From Euphorbia lathyris (lineage: Eukaryota; Streptophyta; Magnoliopsida; Malpighiales; Euphorbiaceae): 64,000 nt of DNA. The position numbers and the translations under genes are program-made. Where the stretch lies: assembly GCF_963576675.1 (NCBI RefSeq), contig NC_088911.1, forward strand, positions 29,000,501 to 29,064,500. The letters are read 5' to 3'. Below, piece after piece: positions 11,518 to 23,300 of this stretch; the stretch's first letter is position 1, and each line of letters starts with the position of its first letter. Under the pieces are notes generated by a model. The model searched no databases. It was given only the letters and a program-made list of their open reading frames with translations, and was not told where the DNA came from.

Positions 11518-12735
11518 ATGGCTAGTGTGGAGAAGTCAATAGGCAACTTGTCGTTGTCGGATGGTGAGGAGGAAGCCCTAGATCTTAGTGGACCATCATC
11601 CAATCCTATTGCTAAAAATGGAGGGCTAACTTTGATTGGTCGGTTTCTCACAGAGCGGTCTATTAATACTGTAGCTATGAAGGCTAGAATGGCCACGATA
11701 TGGAGGCCAGGCAGGGGAGTGGCTATATCAGAGCTATCCAACAATAAATATGTCTTTGAATTTTATCATGCTATTGATTTGGCACGTGTGTTGGAAGGGG
11801 GCCCGTGGTCCTTTGATAATCACTTGCTTGTGGTTTCTCTCTGGAAAGATGAACCGTCGCCTGACTTGGTTGAGCTGTATATTGCCGATTTTTGGGTTCA
11901 GATTTATGACTTGCCTATTGGGTCTATGTCGGAGGGAGTGGGTAGACAGATTGGGGATTTTATTGGTAAATTTCAGGCTTATGATATCAATAATAATACC
12001 GGGCTACGTAGGCAATTCATGAGGCTAAGAGTCTCTATTGATGTGAGGAAGCCGCTAAAGAGGATGAAGAAAATCCGTAAAGGAAAGGAGGAGTGGGCTT
12101 ATATCTCGTTCAAATATGAAAGATTGGGATCATTTTGCTATATATGCGGCCTGTTGGGGCACACTGATAGATTTTGTGATAAGATTTTCACTCTGAAACC
12201 AGAGGAGATCACTAGGGAATGGGGGGACTGGTTGAAGGCTCCTGTACGCAGGGGTGGGGATGTGTTAAGTGTGAAGTGGCTGAGAGAACCGGGTAGCCAG
12301 GCTATGGCCTCCAATTCTGGTGGAGGACCTACCCTGGAAACCACTGTTAAAACCTTGAAAGTAGGGCAGTCGAGTGGGGGCAAGGAGGTGGGGAAGGAGA
12401 ATATTCCCGGGGGTCAAGAGGGGGCAAAACTGAAGGGTAAATTGGCAGCAGGAATAGGGAACCCAAATATTCAGCCAGTACAGGAGGGGGAGATAGTGAA
12501 TATGGCTGTGGATAGTGATGATGAGGGACTTGAGTTGGCAGATGATCAAAAGCGTAGGCGTGCAGGCTCGGATTCGATATCAGTCCAGGCTATTGTGAAT
12601 AAGCTGCAGGGGAATGGGTCTGATCAGGTGCTTAATATTTCGAAGGGGATAGTTTCTACGAGCCAAGTAGATTCTTCTTCTTCACAATTTACAGAAACGG
12701 CGAGGTCTGCGGAGCAGGCCCGCCGAGGGTTATGA
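11518..12735 (+). CDS. LINE ORF1: DUF4283 and zinc-knuckle RNA-binding protein
   Basis: ORF1 proteins of plant L1 elements bind the element RNA to form the retrotransposition particle. The frame is intact for 405 residues from the ATG at 11518 (MASVEKS). The frame is open for 29 more codons upstream, but that hydrophobic extension is unlike the family. A DUF4283-type domain spans about residues 35-200 (WRPGRGVAISEL, LEGGPWSF, VQIYDLPIG). A CCHC knuckle, CYICGLLGHTDRFC, is at about 206-219. The C-terminal half is polar and low in complexity. Its TGA overlaps the ORF2 start as ATGA. This is one of the few undamaged frames in the window. Confidence 0.8.
   Translation: MASVEKSIGNLSLSDGEEEALDLSGPSSNPIAKNGGLTLIGRFLTERSINTVAMKARMATIWRPGRGVAISELSNNKYVFEFYHAIDLARVLEGGPWSFDNHLLVVSLWKDEPSPDLVELYIADFWVQIYDLPIGSMSEGVGRQIGDFIGKFQAYDINNNTGLRRQFMRLRVSIDVRKPLKRMKKIRKGKEEWAYISFKYERLGSFCYICGLLGHTDRFCDKIFTLKPEEITREWGDWLKAPVRRGGDVLSVKWLREPGSQAMASNSGGGPTLETTVKTLKVGQSSGGKEVGKENIPGGQEGAKLKGKLAAGIGNPNIQPVQEGEIVNMAVDSDDEGLELADDQKRRRAGSDSISVQAIVNKLQGNGSDQVLNISKGIVSTSQVDSSSSQFTETARSAEQARRGL
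12732..12735 (+). promoter_or_regulatory. ATGA stop/start overlap of ORF1 and ORF2
   Basis: The ORF1 stop (TGA, 12733-12735) and the ORF2 start (ATG, 12732-12734) share the four bases ATGA. This arrangement allows stop-coupled reinitiation. LINE 4 has the same arrangement. Confidence 0.75.
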
Positions 12736-15292
12736 ATTGCCTAAGCTGGAACTTCCGGGGGTTGGGGAACGCTCGGGCAGTTCGGTCTCTCGATGAGCTT
12801 GTTAAGATAAGTAAGCCGGATTTGGTCTTCCTGATTGAAACGTTGGTTACTAATTCCTCTATTGATGGGTTAAGAAGGAAGTTTGGTTTTGAAAGTTCTT
12901 TTGCAGTCGACTGTAGGGGTAGGAGTGGGGGTATTGCCCTGCTTTGGAGGAAGTCTGACATGGCTTTAGTGGTTTCTTTCTCGGATCATCATATCGAAGT
13001 TCAGATGCATGATGCTGGGAAGGGGGATTGGAGGTTGGTAGGTTTCTATGGTCATTCTAACCGAGCGAATCTTGTGTGGTCCTGGAGTCTCCTGACTCAA
13101 CTGTGCTCATGCTCGATTCTCCCTTTGTTGGTTATTGGGGATTTTAACTGCATTCTTTCTGATTCTGAGAAGGTTGGGGGTCCAGGCTACCCTCAAGGGT
13201 TGATGCGCCGGTTCCAGGAGGCGGTGGAAGAGAATCTTTTGATTGATCTCCCTACACAGGGCAGTCAATTTACGTGGGAAAGGAGTCGGGGCTCTAGATT
13301 GTGGGTCAAGGAGAGGTTGGATAGGGCTATGGTCACTAGTGCCTAGGCGGACAGATTCCCAACACATCAGCTTCGAACTCTAATCTCAGCTTATTCTGAC
13401 CACGCACCCATTTTTTTAGAGTTCGATAATCCGGTTAGTAATGTAAGGCGTAACCACTTCCGTTTTGAACAAGAGTGGCTTTTAAACCCTGAGTTCAAGG
13501 TATTGGTGAGGTCTTGTTGGCTAAGCAGTAACTGTCATAACCTTGCTACAAAGCTGGCTGCCTGTGCCAGCAGCATGGAACAATGGAGAAAGAAGTATCG
13601 GTTGAGGTTTAAAAAGAAAATTGAGGGATGCAAGAAGAAGTTGGATAGGCTTGTGGATAGCAATGTTCCGGCTGATGTGGTCAGTTTTCTCCAGGCCAAG
13701 AGTGAGTTGAATTCCCTTCTTGATTGTGAAGCTAGATATTGGCAACAAAGGGCTAAGAATTTCTGGCTACAGGAGGGGGACCAAAATACTAAGTTTTTCC
13801 ATGCCTGTGTCAAAGCTAGAAAGCAGAGGAACACCATTCGCCACCTTAAGGATATGAATGGCCTGGTAGTAGAAGGAGTTTATGATATGGGGATTATTGC
13901 CAAAGCTTATTTCTCTGATCTGTTTGCTGGTCCTATTAGCCCTTGTTATGATGTTGTGGATACCCTTGTCCCTCTTGTTACGCCTGAAATGCAGGCTGAC
14001 CTGTGCTCCCCGTTTACTTATGAAGAATTTAAGATTGCCATGTTTCAAATGCACCCTGATAAATCCCCTGGTCCTGATGGCCTAAATCCGGGCTTCTTTC
14101 AACATTTTTGGGACCTCATCGGTCCCGAGATTGTCAATGCATGCAAGGGCTATCTGGCCCGAAAGGAACTTCCCCCACATCTAAATGACACAATAATTGT
14201 TCTTATCCCTAAAATTGATAGGCCTGACTGTATGAAGGATTTTCGCCCTATTTCCCTATGCAATGTCCTTTATAAATTGATTGCCAAGGTCCTAGCCAAT
14301 AGGCTCAAGCTTGTCTTACCTTTCCTGGTGTCTGAGTCTCAATCAGCTTTTGTCCCTGGCAGGTCTATCTCTGACAGCATTATGGTGGCCTTTGAGTCTT
14401 TACACTTTATGAAGAGAAAGAATAGGGGTAGAATTGGTGAGGTGGCCCTAAAATTGGACATTAGCAAGGCCTATGATAGGGTCGATTGGACCTTCCTGAG
14501 ACTTGTTATGTAAAAATTAGGCTTTCCTGGGCAGTGGATTGATTGGATCATGTTATGCATTTCTACTGTGGAGTACTCTGTGTCGATTAATGGTACTTTT
14601 GTGGGCCCGATTAACCCTGGTAGGGGCCTGAGACAAGGCGATCCTCTGTCACCGTACCTATTTATACTGTGTGCTGAAGTCTTATCTAACCTGATTACAA
14701 GGGCATCGAATGAGGGTTCCCTCCATGGGTGCCTCATTGCTAGGGGTGCGCCAACTATTACACACTTGTTTTTTGCAGATGATAGCTTCCTATTTTTCAG
14801 GGCTTCCATGGATGAATGTAACAAAATTGGGATGATTTTATCCGAGTATGAGGCTGCTTCTGGTCAAGCTATCAACCTGCAAAAATCTGGAATTTTCTTT
14901 AGCCCGAATGTTGGCCTGGATCGGCGAAATGAGGTATGTAACTCTCTTCAGGTCTTTCATCCTCTGGATACTAGTCGCTATTTGGGTCTCCCTTCACTTA
15001 TTGGGAAGTCCAAAGTAGCAATTTTTAGTTTCCTTAAAGATAGACTCAGGAAGAGGTTAAGTGCGTGGTCATTTAGATTCCTTTCTGCAGCGGGTAAGGA
15101 AGTGCTAATTAAGGCGGTTGCTCAGGCTCTGCCAACTTTCTGTATGAGTGTGTTTAAATTACCTAAATCCCTCTGCCTGGATTTGGAAAAGATAATGAAT
15201 TCTTTTTGGTGGGGTATGAAACCAGGGGGCAGGAGATCGATTCATTGGCAAAGTTGGGATAGGCTTAGCAGGGATAAGAAAGAGGGGGGTTT
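12732..15292 (+). pseudogene. LINE ORF2: endonuclease and reverse transcriptase, truncated
   Basis: ORF2 of L1 elements nicks the target and copies the RNA in place. All parts lie in one frame, broken by TAG at 13344 (in a place where Trp is usual) and TAA at 14511. The APE-type endonuclease shows SWNFRGLG at the start, GDFNC in the middle and SDHAP near its end. The reverse transcriptase shows SPGPDGLNPGFF, FRPISLCNVLYK, LDISKAYDRVDW, RQGDPLSPYLF and the catalytic FADD. The protein ends shortly after KEGGLDYV, where the satellite begins. The zf-RVT and RNase H domains are missing. Confidence 0.85.
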
Positions 15293-15915
15293 GGATTACG
15301 TAAATTATGTCTAAAAATAAAAGATTTACGTAAAATTCATAGGTTTTATGTAAAACTCTATTTTAACAAGGTTTGTGAATTTTTTCTTCTAAAATAAAAA
15401 GGTTACGTAAATTTAGTCAAACTATACGTAAATTATATCTAAAAATAAAATATTTACGTAAAGTTCAAAGGTTTTACGTAAAACTCTAATTTTCACAAGG
15501 TTTGTGGATTTTTTCTCCTAAAATAACAAAGTTACGTAAATTTAGTCAAACCTTACGTAAATTATGTCTTAAAATAAAAGATTTACGTAAAGTTCAAAGG
15601 TTTTACGTAAAACTCTGATTTTCACATGGTTTGTGGATTTTTATCCTAAAGTAAACGAGTTACGTAAATTTAGTCAAACCTTACGTAAATTATGTCTAAA
15701 CATAAAAGATTTACGTAAAATTCATAGGTTTTACGTAAAACTCTATTTTCACAAGGTTTATAAAAATTTTTATCCTAAAATAAAAAGGTTACGTAAATTT
15801 AGTCAAACTATACGTAAATTATATCTAAAAAATAAAATATTTAAGTAAATTCAAATGTTTTACGTAAAACTCTAATTTTCACAAGGTTTGTGGATTTTTT
15901 CTCCTAAAATAACAA

Positions 15916-17330
15916 GGTTATGTAAATGTAGTCAAACATTACGTAAATTATGTCAAAAAATAAAAGATTTACGTAAAATTCATAGGTTTTACGTAAAACT
16001 CTATTTTCACAAGGTTTGTGAATTTTTTTCTCCTAAAATAAATAGGTTACGTAAATTTACTTAAACTATACGTAAATTATATTTAAAAATAAAATATTTT
16101 CGTAAAGTTCAAAGGTTTTACGTAAAACTCTATTTTTCACAAGTTTTGTGGATTTTTTCTCCTAAAATAACAAAATTACGTAAATTTAGTCAAACCTTAC
16201 GTAAATTATGTCTTAAAATAAAAGATTTACGTAAAACTCTATTTTCACAAGGTTTGTGAATTTTTTTCTCCTAAAATAAAAAGGTTACGTAGATTTAGTC
16301 AAACTATACGTAAATTATATCTAAAAATAAAATATTTACGTAAAGTTCAAAGGTTTTACGTAAAACTCTAATTTTCACAATGTTTGTGGATTTTTCTCCT
16401 AAAGTAAAAGGGTTACGTAAATTTAGTCAAACCTTACGTAAATTATATCTAAAAATAAAAGATTTACGTAAAATTCATAGGTTTTACGTAAAACTCTATT
16501 TTAACAAGGTTTGTGAATTTTTTTCTCCTAAAATAAAAAGGTTACGTAAATTTAGTCAAACTATACGTAAATTATATCTAAAAATAAAATATTTACGTAA
16601 ATTCAAAGGTTTTACGTAAAACTCTAATTTTCACAAGGTTTGTGGATTTTTTCTCCTAAAATAACAAGGTTACGTAAATTTAGTCAAACCTTACGTAAAT
16701 TATGTCAAAAAATAAAAAATTTACGTAAAATTCATAGGTTTTACGTAAAATTCATAGGTTTTACGTAAAACTCTATTTTCACAAGGTTTGTGAATTTTTT
16801 TCTCCTAAAATAAAAAGGTTACATAAATTTAGTTAAACTATATGTAAATTATATTTAAAAATAAAATATTTACGTAAAGTTCAAAGGTTTTACGTAAAAC
16901 TCTAATTTTCACAAGGTTTGTGGATTTTTTCTCCTAAAATAACAAAGTTACGTAAATTTAGTCAAACCTTACGTAAATTATGTCTTGAAATAAAAGATTT
17001 ACGTAAAGTTCAAAGGTTTTACGTAAAACTCTGATTTTCACAAGGTTTGTGGATTTTTCTCCTAAAGTAAACGAGTTACGTAAATTTAGTCAAACCTTAC
17101 GTAAATTATGTCTAAATATAAAAGATTTACGTAAAATTCATAGGTTTTACGTAAAACTCTATTTTCACAAGGTTTATAAATTTTTTTATCCTAAAATAAA
17201 AAGGTTACGTAAATTTAGTCAAACTATACGTAAATTATATCTAAAAATAAAATATTTACGTAAATTCAAAGGTTTTACGTAAAACTCTAATTTTCACAAG
17301 GTTTGTGGATTTTTTCTCCTAAAATAACAA
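15916..17330. repeat. 11-monomer, 1415-bp segment: older higher-order arrangement
   Basis: The marker monomer GGTTATGTAAATGTAG occurs at 15916 and again at 17331, with eleven monomers between (129, 129, 109, 128, 129, 128, 149, 129, 128, 129, 128 bp). The three monomers before 15916 (from 15530) match those before 17331 in order and in variant bases. So the segment from 15530 reads as one complete 11-mer plus part of another, more diverged than the 15-mers downstream. Confidence 0.75.
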
Positions 17331-20300
17331 GGTTATGTAAATGTAGTCAAACCTTACGTAAATTATGTCAAAAAATAAAAGATTTACGTAAAATTCATAG
17401 GTTTTTACGTAAAACTCTATTTTCACAAGGTTTGTGAATTTTTTTCTCCTAAAATAAATAGGTTACGTAAATTTAGTTAAACTATACGTAAATTATATTT
17501 AAAAATAAAATATTTTCGTAAAGTTCAAAGGTTTTACGTAAAACTCTATTTTTCACAAGTTTTGTGTATTTTTTCTCCTAAAATAACAAAATTACGTAAA
17601 TTTAGTCAAACCTTACGTAAATTATGTCTTAAAATAAAAGATTTACGTAAAACTCTATTTTCACATGGTTTGTGAATTTTTTTCTCCTAAAATAAAAAGG
17701 TTACGTAGATTTAGTCAAAATATACGTAAATTATATCTAAAAATATAATATTTACGTAAAGTTCAAAGGTTTTACGTAAAACTTTAATTTTCATAATGTT
17801 TGTAGATTTTTCTCCTAAAGTAAAAGGGTTACGTAAATTTAGTCAAACCTTACGTAAATTATGTCTAAAAATAAAAGATTTACGTAAAATTCATAGGTTT
17901 TACGTAAAACTCTATTTTGACAAGGTTTGTGAATTTTTTCTCCTAAAATAAAAAGGTTACGTAAATTTAGTCAAACCTTACGTAAATTATGTCAAAAAAT
18001 AAAAGATTTATGTAAAATTCATAGGTTTTACGTAAAACTCTATTTCCACAAGGTTTGTGAATTTTTTCTCTTAAAATAAAAAGGTTACGTAAATTTAGTT
18101 AAACTATACGTAAATTATATTTAAAAATAAAATATTTACGTTAAGTTCAAAGGTTTTACGTAAAACTCTAATTTTCACAACGTTTGTGGATTTTTTCTCC
18201 TGAAATAACAAAGTTACGTAAATTTAGTCAAACCTTACGTAAATTATGTCTTAAAATAAAAGATTTACGTAAAATTCATAGGTTTTACGTAAAACTCTAA
18301 TTTTCACAAGATTTGTGGATTTTTTCTCCTAAAATAACAAAGTTACGTAAATTTAGTCAAACCTTACGTAAATTATGTCTTAAAATAAAAGATTTACATA
18401 AAATTCATAGGTTTTACGTAAAACTCTATTTTCACAAGGTTTGTGAATTTTTTTTCTCCTAAAATAAAAAGGTTACGTAGATTTAGTCAGACTATATGTA
18501 AATTATATCTGAAAATAAAATATTTACGTAAAGTTCAAAGATTTTACGTAAAACTCTAATTTTCACAATGTTTGTGGATTTTTCTCCTAAAGTAAAAGGG
18601 TTACGTAAATTTAGTCAAACCTTACGTAAATTATGTCTAAAAATAAAAGATTTACATAAAATTCATAGGTTTTACGTAAAACTCTATTTTGACAAGGTTT
18701 GTGAATTTTTTCTCCTAAAATAAAAAGGTTACGTAAATTTAGTCAAACTATAAGTAAATTATATCTAAAAATAAAATATTTACGGAAATTCAAAGGTTTT
18801 ACGTAAAACTCTAATTTTCACAAGGTTTATGGATTTTTTCTCTTAAAATAACAAGGTTACGTAAATTTAGTCAAACCTTACGTAAATTATGTCAAAAAAT
18901 AAAAGATTTACGTAAAATTCATAGGTTTTACTTAAAATTCATAGGTTTTACGTAAAACTCTATTTCCACAAGGTTTGTGAATTTTTTTCTCCTACGATAA
19001 AAAGGTTACGTAAATTTAGTTAAACTATACGTAAATTATATTTAAAAATAAAATATTTACGTAAAGTTCAAAGGTTTTACGTAAAACTCTAATTTTCACA
19101 ACGTTTGTGGATTTTTCTCCTAAAATAACAAAGTTATGTAAATTTAGTCAAACCTTATGTAAATTATGTCCTAAAATAAAAGATTTACGTAGAATTCATA
19201 GGTTTTACGTAAAACTCTAATTTTCACAAGGTTTGTGGATTTTTTCTCCTAAAATAACAAGGTTATGTAAATGTAGTCAAACCTTACGTAAATTATGTCA
19301 AAAAATAAAAGATTTACGTAAAATTCATAGGTTTTTACGTAAAACTCTATTTTCACAAGGTTTGTGAATTTTTTTCTCCTAAAATAAATAGGTTACGTAA
19401 GTTTAGTTAAACTATACGTAAATTATATTTAAAAATAAAATATTTTCGTAAAGTTCAAAGATTTTACGTAAAACTCTATTTTTCACAAGTTTTGTGTATT
19501 TTTTCTCCTAAAATAACAAAATTACGTAAATTTTGTCAAACCTTACGTAAATTATGTCTTAAAATAAAAGATTTACGTAAAACTCTATTTTAACATGGTT
19601 TGTGAATTTTTTTCTCCTAAAATAAAAAGGTTACGTAGATTTAGTCAAAATATACGTAAATTATATCTAAAAATAAAATATTTACGTAAAGTTCAAAGGT
19701 TTTACGTAAAACTTTAATTTTCACAATGTTTGTAGATTTTTCTCCTAAAGTAAAAGGGTTACGTAAATTTAGTCAAACCTTACGTAAAGTATGTCTAAAA
19801 ATAAAAGATTTACGTAAAATTCATAGGTTTTACGTAAAACTCTATTTTGACAAGGTTTGTGAATTTTTTCTCCTAAAATAAAAAGGTTACGTAAATTTAG
19901 TCAAACCTTACGTAAATTATGTCAAAAAATAAAAGATTTATGTAAAATTCATAGGTTTTACTTAAAATTCATAGGTTTTACGTAAAACTCTATTTCCACA
20001 AGGTTTGTGAATTTTTTCTCTTAAAATAAAAAGGTTACGTAAATTTAGTTAAACTATACGTAAATTATATTTAAAAATAAAATATTTACGTTAAGTTCAA
20101 AGGTTTTACGTAAAACTCTAATTTTCACAACGTTTGTGGATTTTTTCTCCTGAAATAATAAAGTTACGTAAATTTAGTCAAACCTTACGTAAATTATGTC
20201 TTAAAATAAAAGATTTACGTAAAATTCATAGGTTTTACGTAAAACTCTAATTTTCACAAGGTTTGTGGATTTTTTCTCCTAAAATAATAAAGTTACGTAA

Positions 20301-23300
20301 ATTTAGTCAAACCTTACGTAAATTATGTCTTAAAATAAAAGATTTACGTAAAATTCATAGGTTTTACGTAAAACTCTATTTTCACAAGGTTTGTGAATTT
20401 TTTTTCTCCTAAAATAAAAAGGTTACGTAGATTTAGTCAGACTATATGTAAATTATATCTGAAAATAAAATATTTACGTAAAGTTCAAAGATTTTACGTA
20501 AAACTCTAATTTTCACAATGTTTGTGGATTTTTCTCCTAAAGTAAAAGGGTTACGTAAATTTAGTCAAACCTTACGTAAATTATGTCTAAAAATAAAACA
20601 TTTACGTAAAATTCATAGGTTTTACGTAAAACTCTATTTTGACAAGGTTTGTGAATTTTTTCTCCTAAAATAAAAAGGTTACGTAAATTTAGTCAAACTA
20701 TAAGTAAATTATATCTAAAAATAAAATATTTACGAAAATTCAAAGGTTTTACATAAAACTCTAATTTTCACAAGGTTTATGGATTTTTTCTCTTAAAATA
20801 ACAAGGTTACGTAAATTTAGTCAAACCTTACGTAAATTATGTCAAAAAATAAAAGATTTACGTAAAATTCATAGGTTTTACTTAAAATTCATAGGTTTTA
20901 CGTAAAACTCTATTTCCACAAGGTTTGTGAATTTTTTTCTCCTACGATAAAAAGGTTACGTAAATTTAGTTAAACTATACGTAAATTATATTTAAAAATA
21001 AAATATTTACGTAAAGTTCAAAGGTTTTACGTAAAACTCTAATTTTCACAACGTTTGTGGATTTTTCTCCTAAAATAACAAAGTTATGTAAATTTAGTCA
21101 AACCTTATGTAAATTATGTCCTAAAATAAAAGATTTACGTAGAATTCATAGGTTTTACGTAAAACTCTAATTTTCACAAGGTTTGTGGATTTTTTCTCCT
21201 AAAATAACAAGGTTATGTAAATGTAGTCAAACCTTACGTAAATTATGTCAAAAAATAAAAGATTTACGTAAAATTCATAGGTTTTTACGTAAAACTCTAT
21301 TTTCACAAGGTTTGTGAATTTTTTTCTCCTAAAATAAATAGGTTACGTAAGTTTAGTTAAACTATACGTAAATTATATTTAAAAATAAAATATTTTCGTA
21401 AAGTTCAAAGATTTTACGTAAAACTCTATTTTTCACAAGTTTTGTGTATTTTTTCTCCTAAAATAACAAAATTACGTAAATTTTGTCAAACCTTACGTAA
21501 ATTATGTCTTAAAATAAAAGATTTACGTAAAACTCTATTTTAACATGGTTTGTGAATTTTTTTCTCCTAAAATAAAAAGGTTACGTAGATTTAGTCAAAA
21601 TATACGTAAATTATATCTAAAAATAAAATATTTACGTAAAGTTCAAAGGTTTTACGTAAAACTTTAATTTTCACAATGTTTGTAGATTTTTCTCCTAAAG
21701 TAAAAGGGTTACGTAAATTTAGTCAAACCTTACGTAAATTATGTCTAAAAATAAAAGATTTACGTAAAATTCATAGGTTTTACGTAAAACTCTATTTTGA
21801 CAAGGTTTGTGAATTTTTTCTCCTAAAATAAAAAGGTTACGTAAATTTAGTCAAACCTTACGTAAATTATGTCAAAAAATAAAAGATTTATGTAAAATTC
21901 ATAGGTTTTACTTAAAATTCATAGGTTTTACGTAAAACTCTATTTCCACAAGGTTTGTGAATTTTTTCTCTTAAAATAAAAAGGTTACGTAAATTTAGTT
22001 AAACTATACGTAAATTATATTTAAAAATAAAATATTTACGTTAAGTTCAAAGGTTTTACGTAAAACTCTAATTTTCACAACGTTTGTGGATTTTTTCTCC
22101 TGAAATAATAAAGTTACGTAAATTTAGTCAAACCTTACGTAAATTATGTCTTAAAATAAAAGATTTACGTAAAATTCATAGGTTTTACGTAAAACTCTAA
22201 TTTTCACAAGGTTTGTGGATTTTTTCTCCTAAAATAATAAAGTTACGTAAATTTAGTCAAACCTTACGTAAATTATGTCTTAAAATAAAAGATTTACGTA
22301 AAATTCATAGGTTTTACGTAAAACTCTATTTTCACAAGGTTTGTGAATTTTTTTTCTCCTAAAATAAAAAGGTTACGTAGATTTAGTCAGACTATATGTA
22401 AATTATATCTGAAAATAAAATATTTACGTAAAGTTCAAAGATTTTACGTAAAACTCTAATTTTCACAATGTTTGTGGATTTTTCTCCTAAAGTAAAAGGG
22501 TTACGTAAATTTAGTCAAACCTTACGTAAATTATGTCTAAAAATAAAACATTTACGTAAAATTCATAGGTTTTACGTAAAACTCTATTTTGACAAGGTTT
22601 GTGAATTTTTTCTCCTAAAATAAAAAGGTTACGTAAATTTAGTCAAACTATAAGTAAATTATATCTAAAAATAAAATATTTACGAAAATTCAAAGGTTTT
22701 ACATAAAACTCTAATTTTCACAAGGTTTATGGATTTTTTCTCTTAAAATAACAAGGTTACGTAAATTTAGTCAAACCTTACGTAAATTATGTCAAAAAAT
22801 AAAAGATTTACGTAAAATTCATAGGTTTTACTTAAAATTCATAGGTTTTACGTAAAACTCTATTTCCACAAGGTTTGTGAATTTTTTTCTCCTACGATAA
22901 AAAGGTTACGTAAATTTAGTTAAACTATACGTAAATTATATTTAAAAATAAAATATTTACGTAAAGTTCAAAGGTTTTACGTAAAACTCTAATTTTCACA
23001 ACGTTTGTGGATTTTTCTCCTAAAATAACAAAGTTATGTAAATTTAGTCAAACCTTATGTAAATTATGTCCTAAAATAAAAGATTTACGTAGAATTCATA
23101 GGTTTTACGTAAAACTCTAATTTTCACAAGGTTTGTGGATTTTTTCTCCTAAAATAACAAGGTTATGTAAATGTAGTCAAACCTTACGTAAATTATGTCA
23201 AAAAATAAAAGATTTACGTAAAATTCATAGGTTTTTACGTAAAACTCTATTTTCACAAGGTTTGTGAATTTTTTTCTCCTAAAATAAATAGGTTACGTAA

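Larger units (their letters stand above)
10806..15292 (+). mobile_element. LINE 1: L1-like non-LTR retrotransposon truncated at its 3' side by satellite
   Basis: The element has a GC-rich, CCG-repeat 5' UTR (about 10806-11517), ORF1 and ORF2 in the plant L1 order. It stops in ORF2 after the reverse transcriptase, at the first satellite monomer. The zinc-finger and RNase H parts, the 3' UTR and the poly(A) tail are missing. LINEs usually lose their 5' end on insertion, so loss of the 3' end means later deletion or replacement. The 5' border is approximate because no target duplication can be paired. Confidence 0.75.

Noticed and set aside
11133..11525. Hydrophobic 130-residue protein (possible membrane protein)
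   Set aside because: It is the T/G-rich 5' UTR of LINE 1 read as protein; ORF1 begins right after it at 11518.
15633..17282. Open reading frames of 71-79 codons repeated in the satellite (FSPKVNELRKFSQTLRKL-type)
   Set aside because: They arise because the monomer is about 129 bp, a multiple of three, and they vanish where monomers are 128 or 130 bp. There is no start context or conservation beyond that of the repeat itself.
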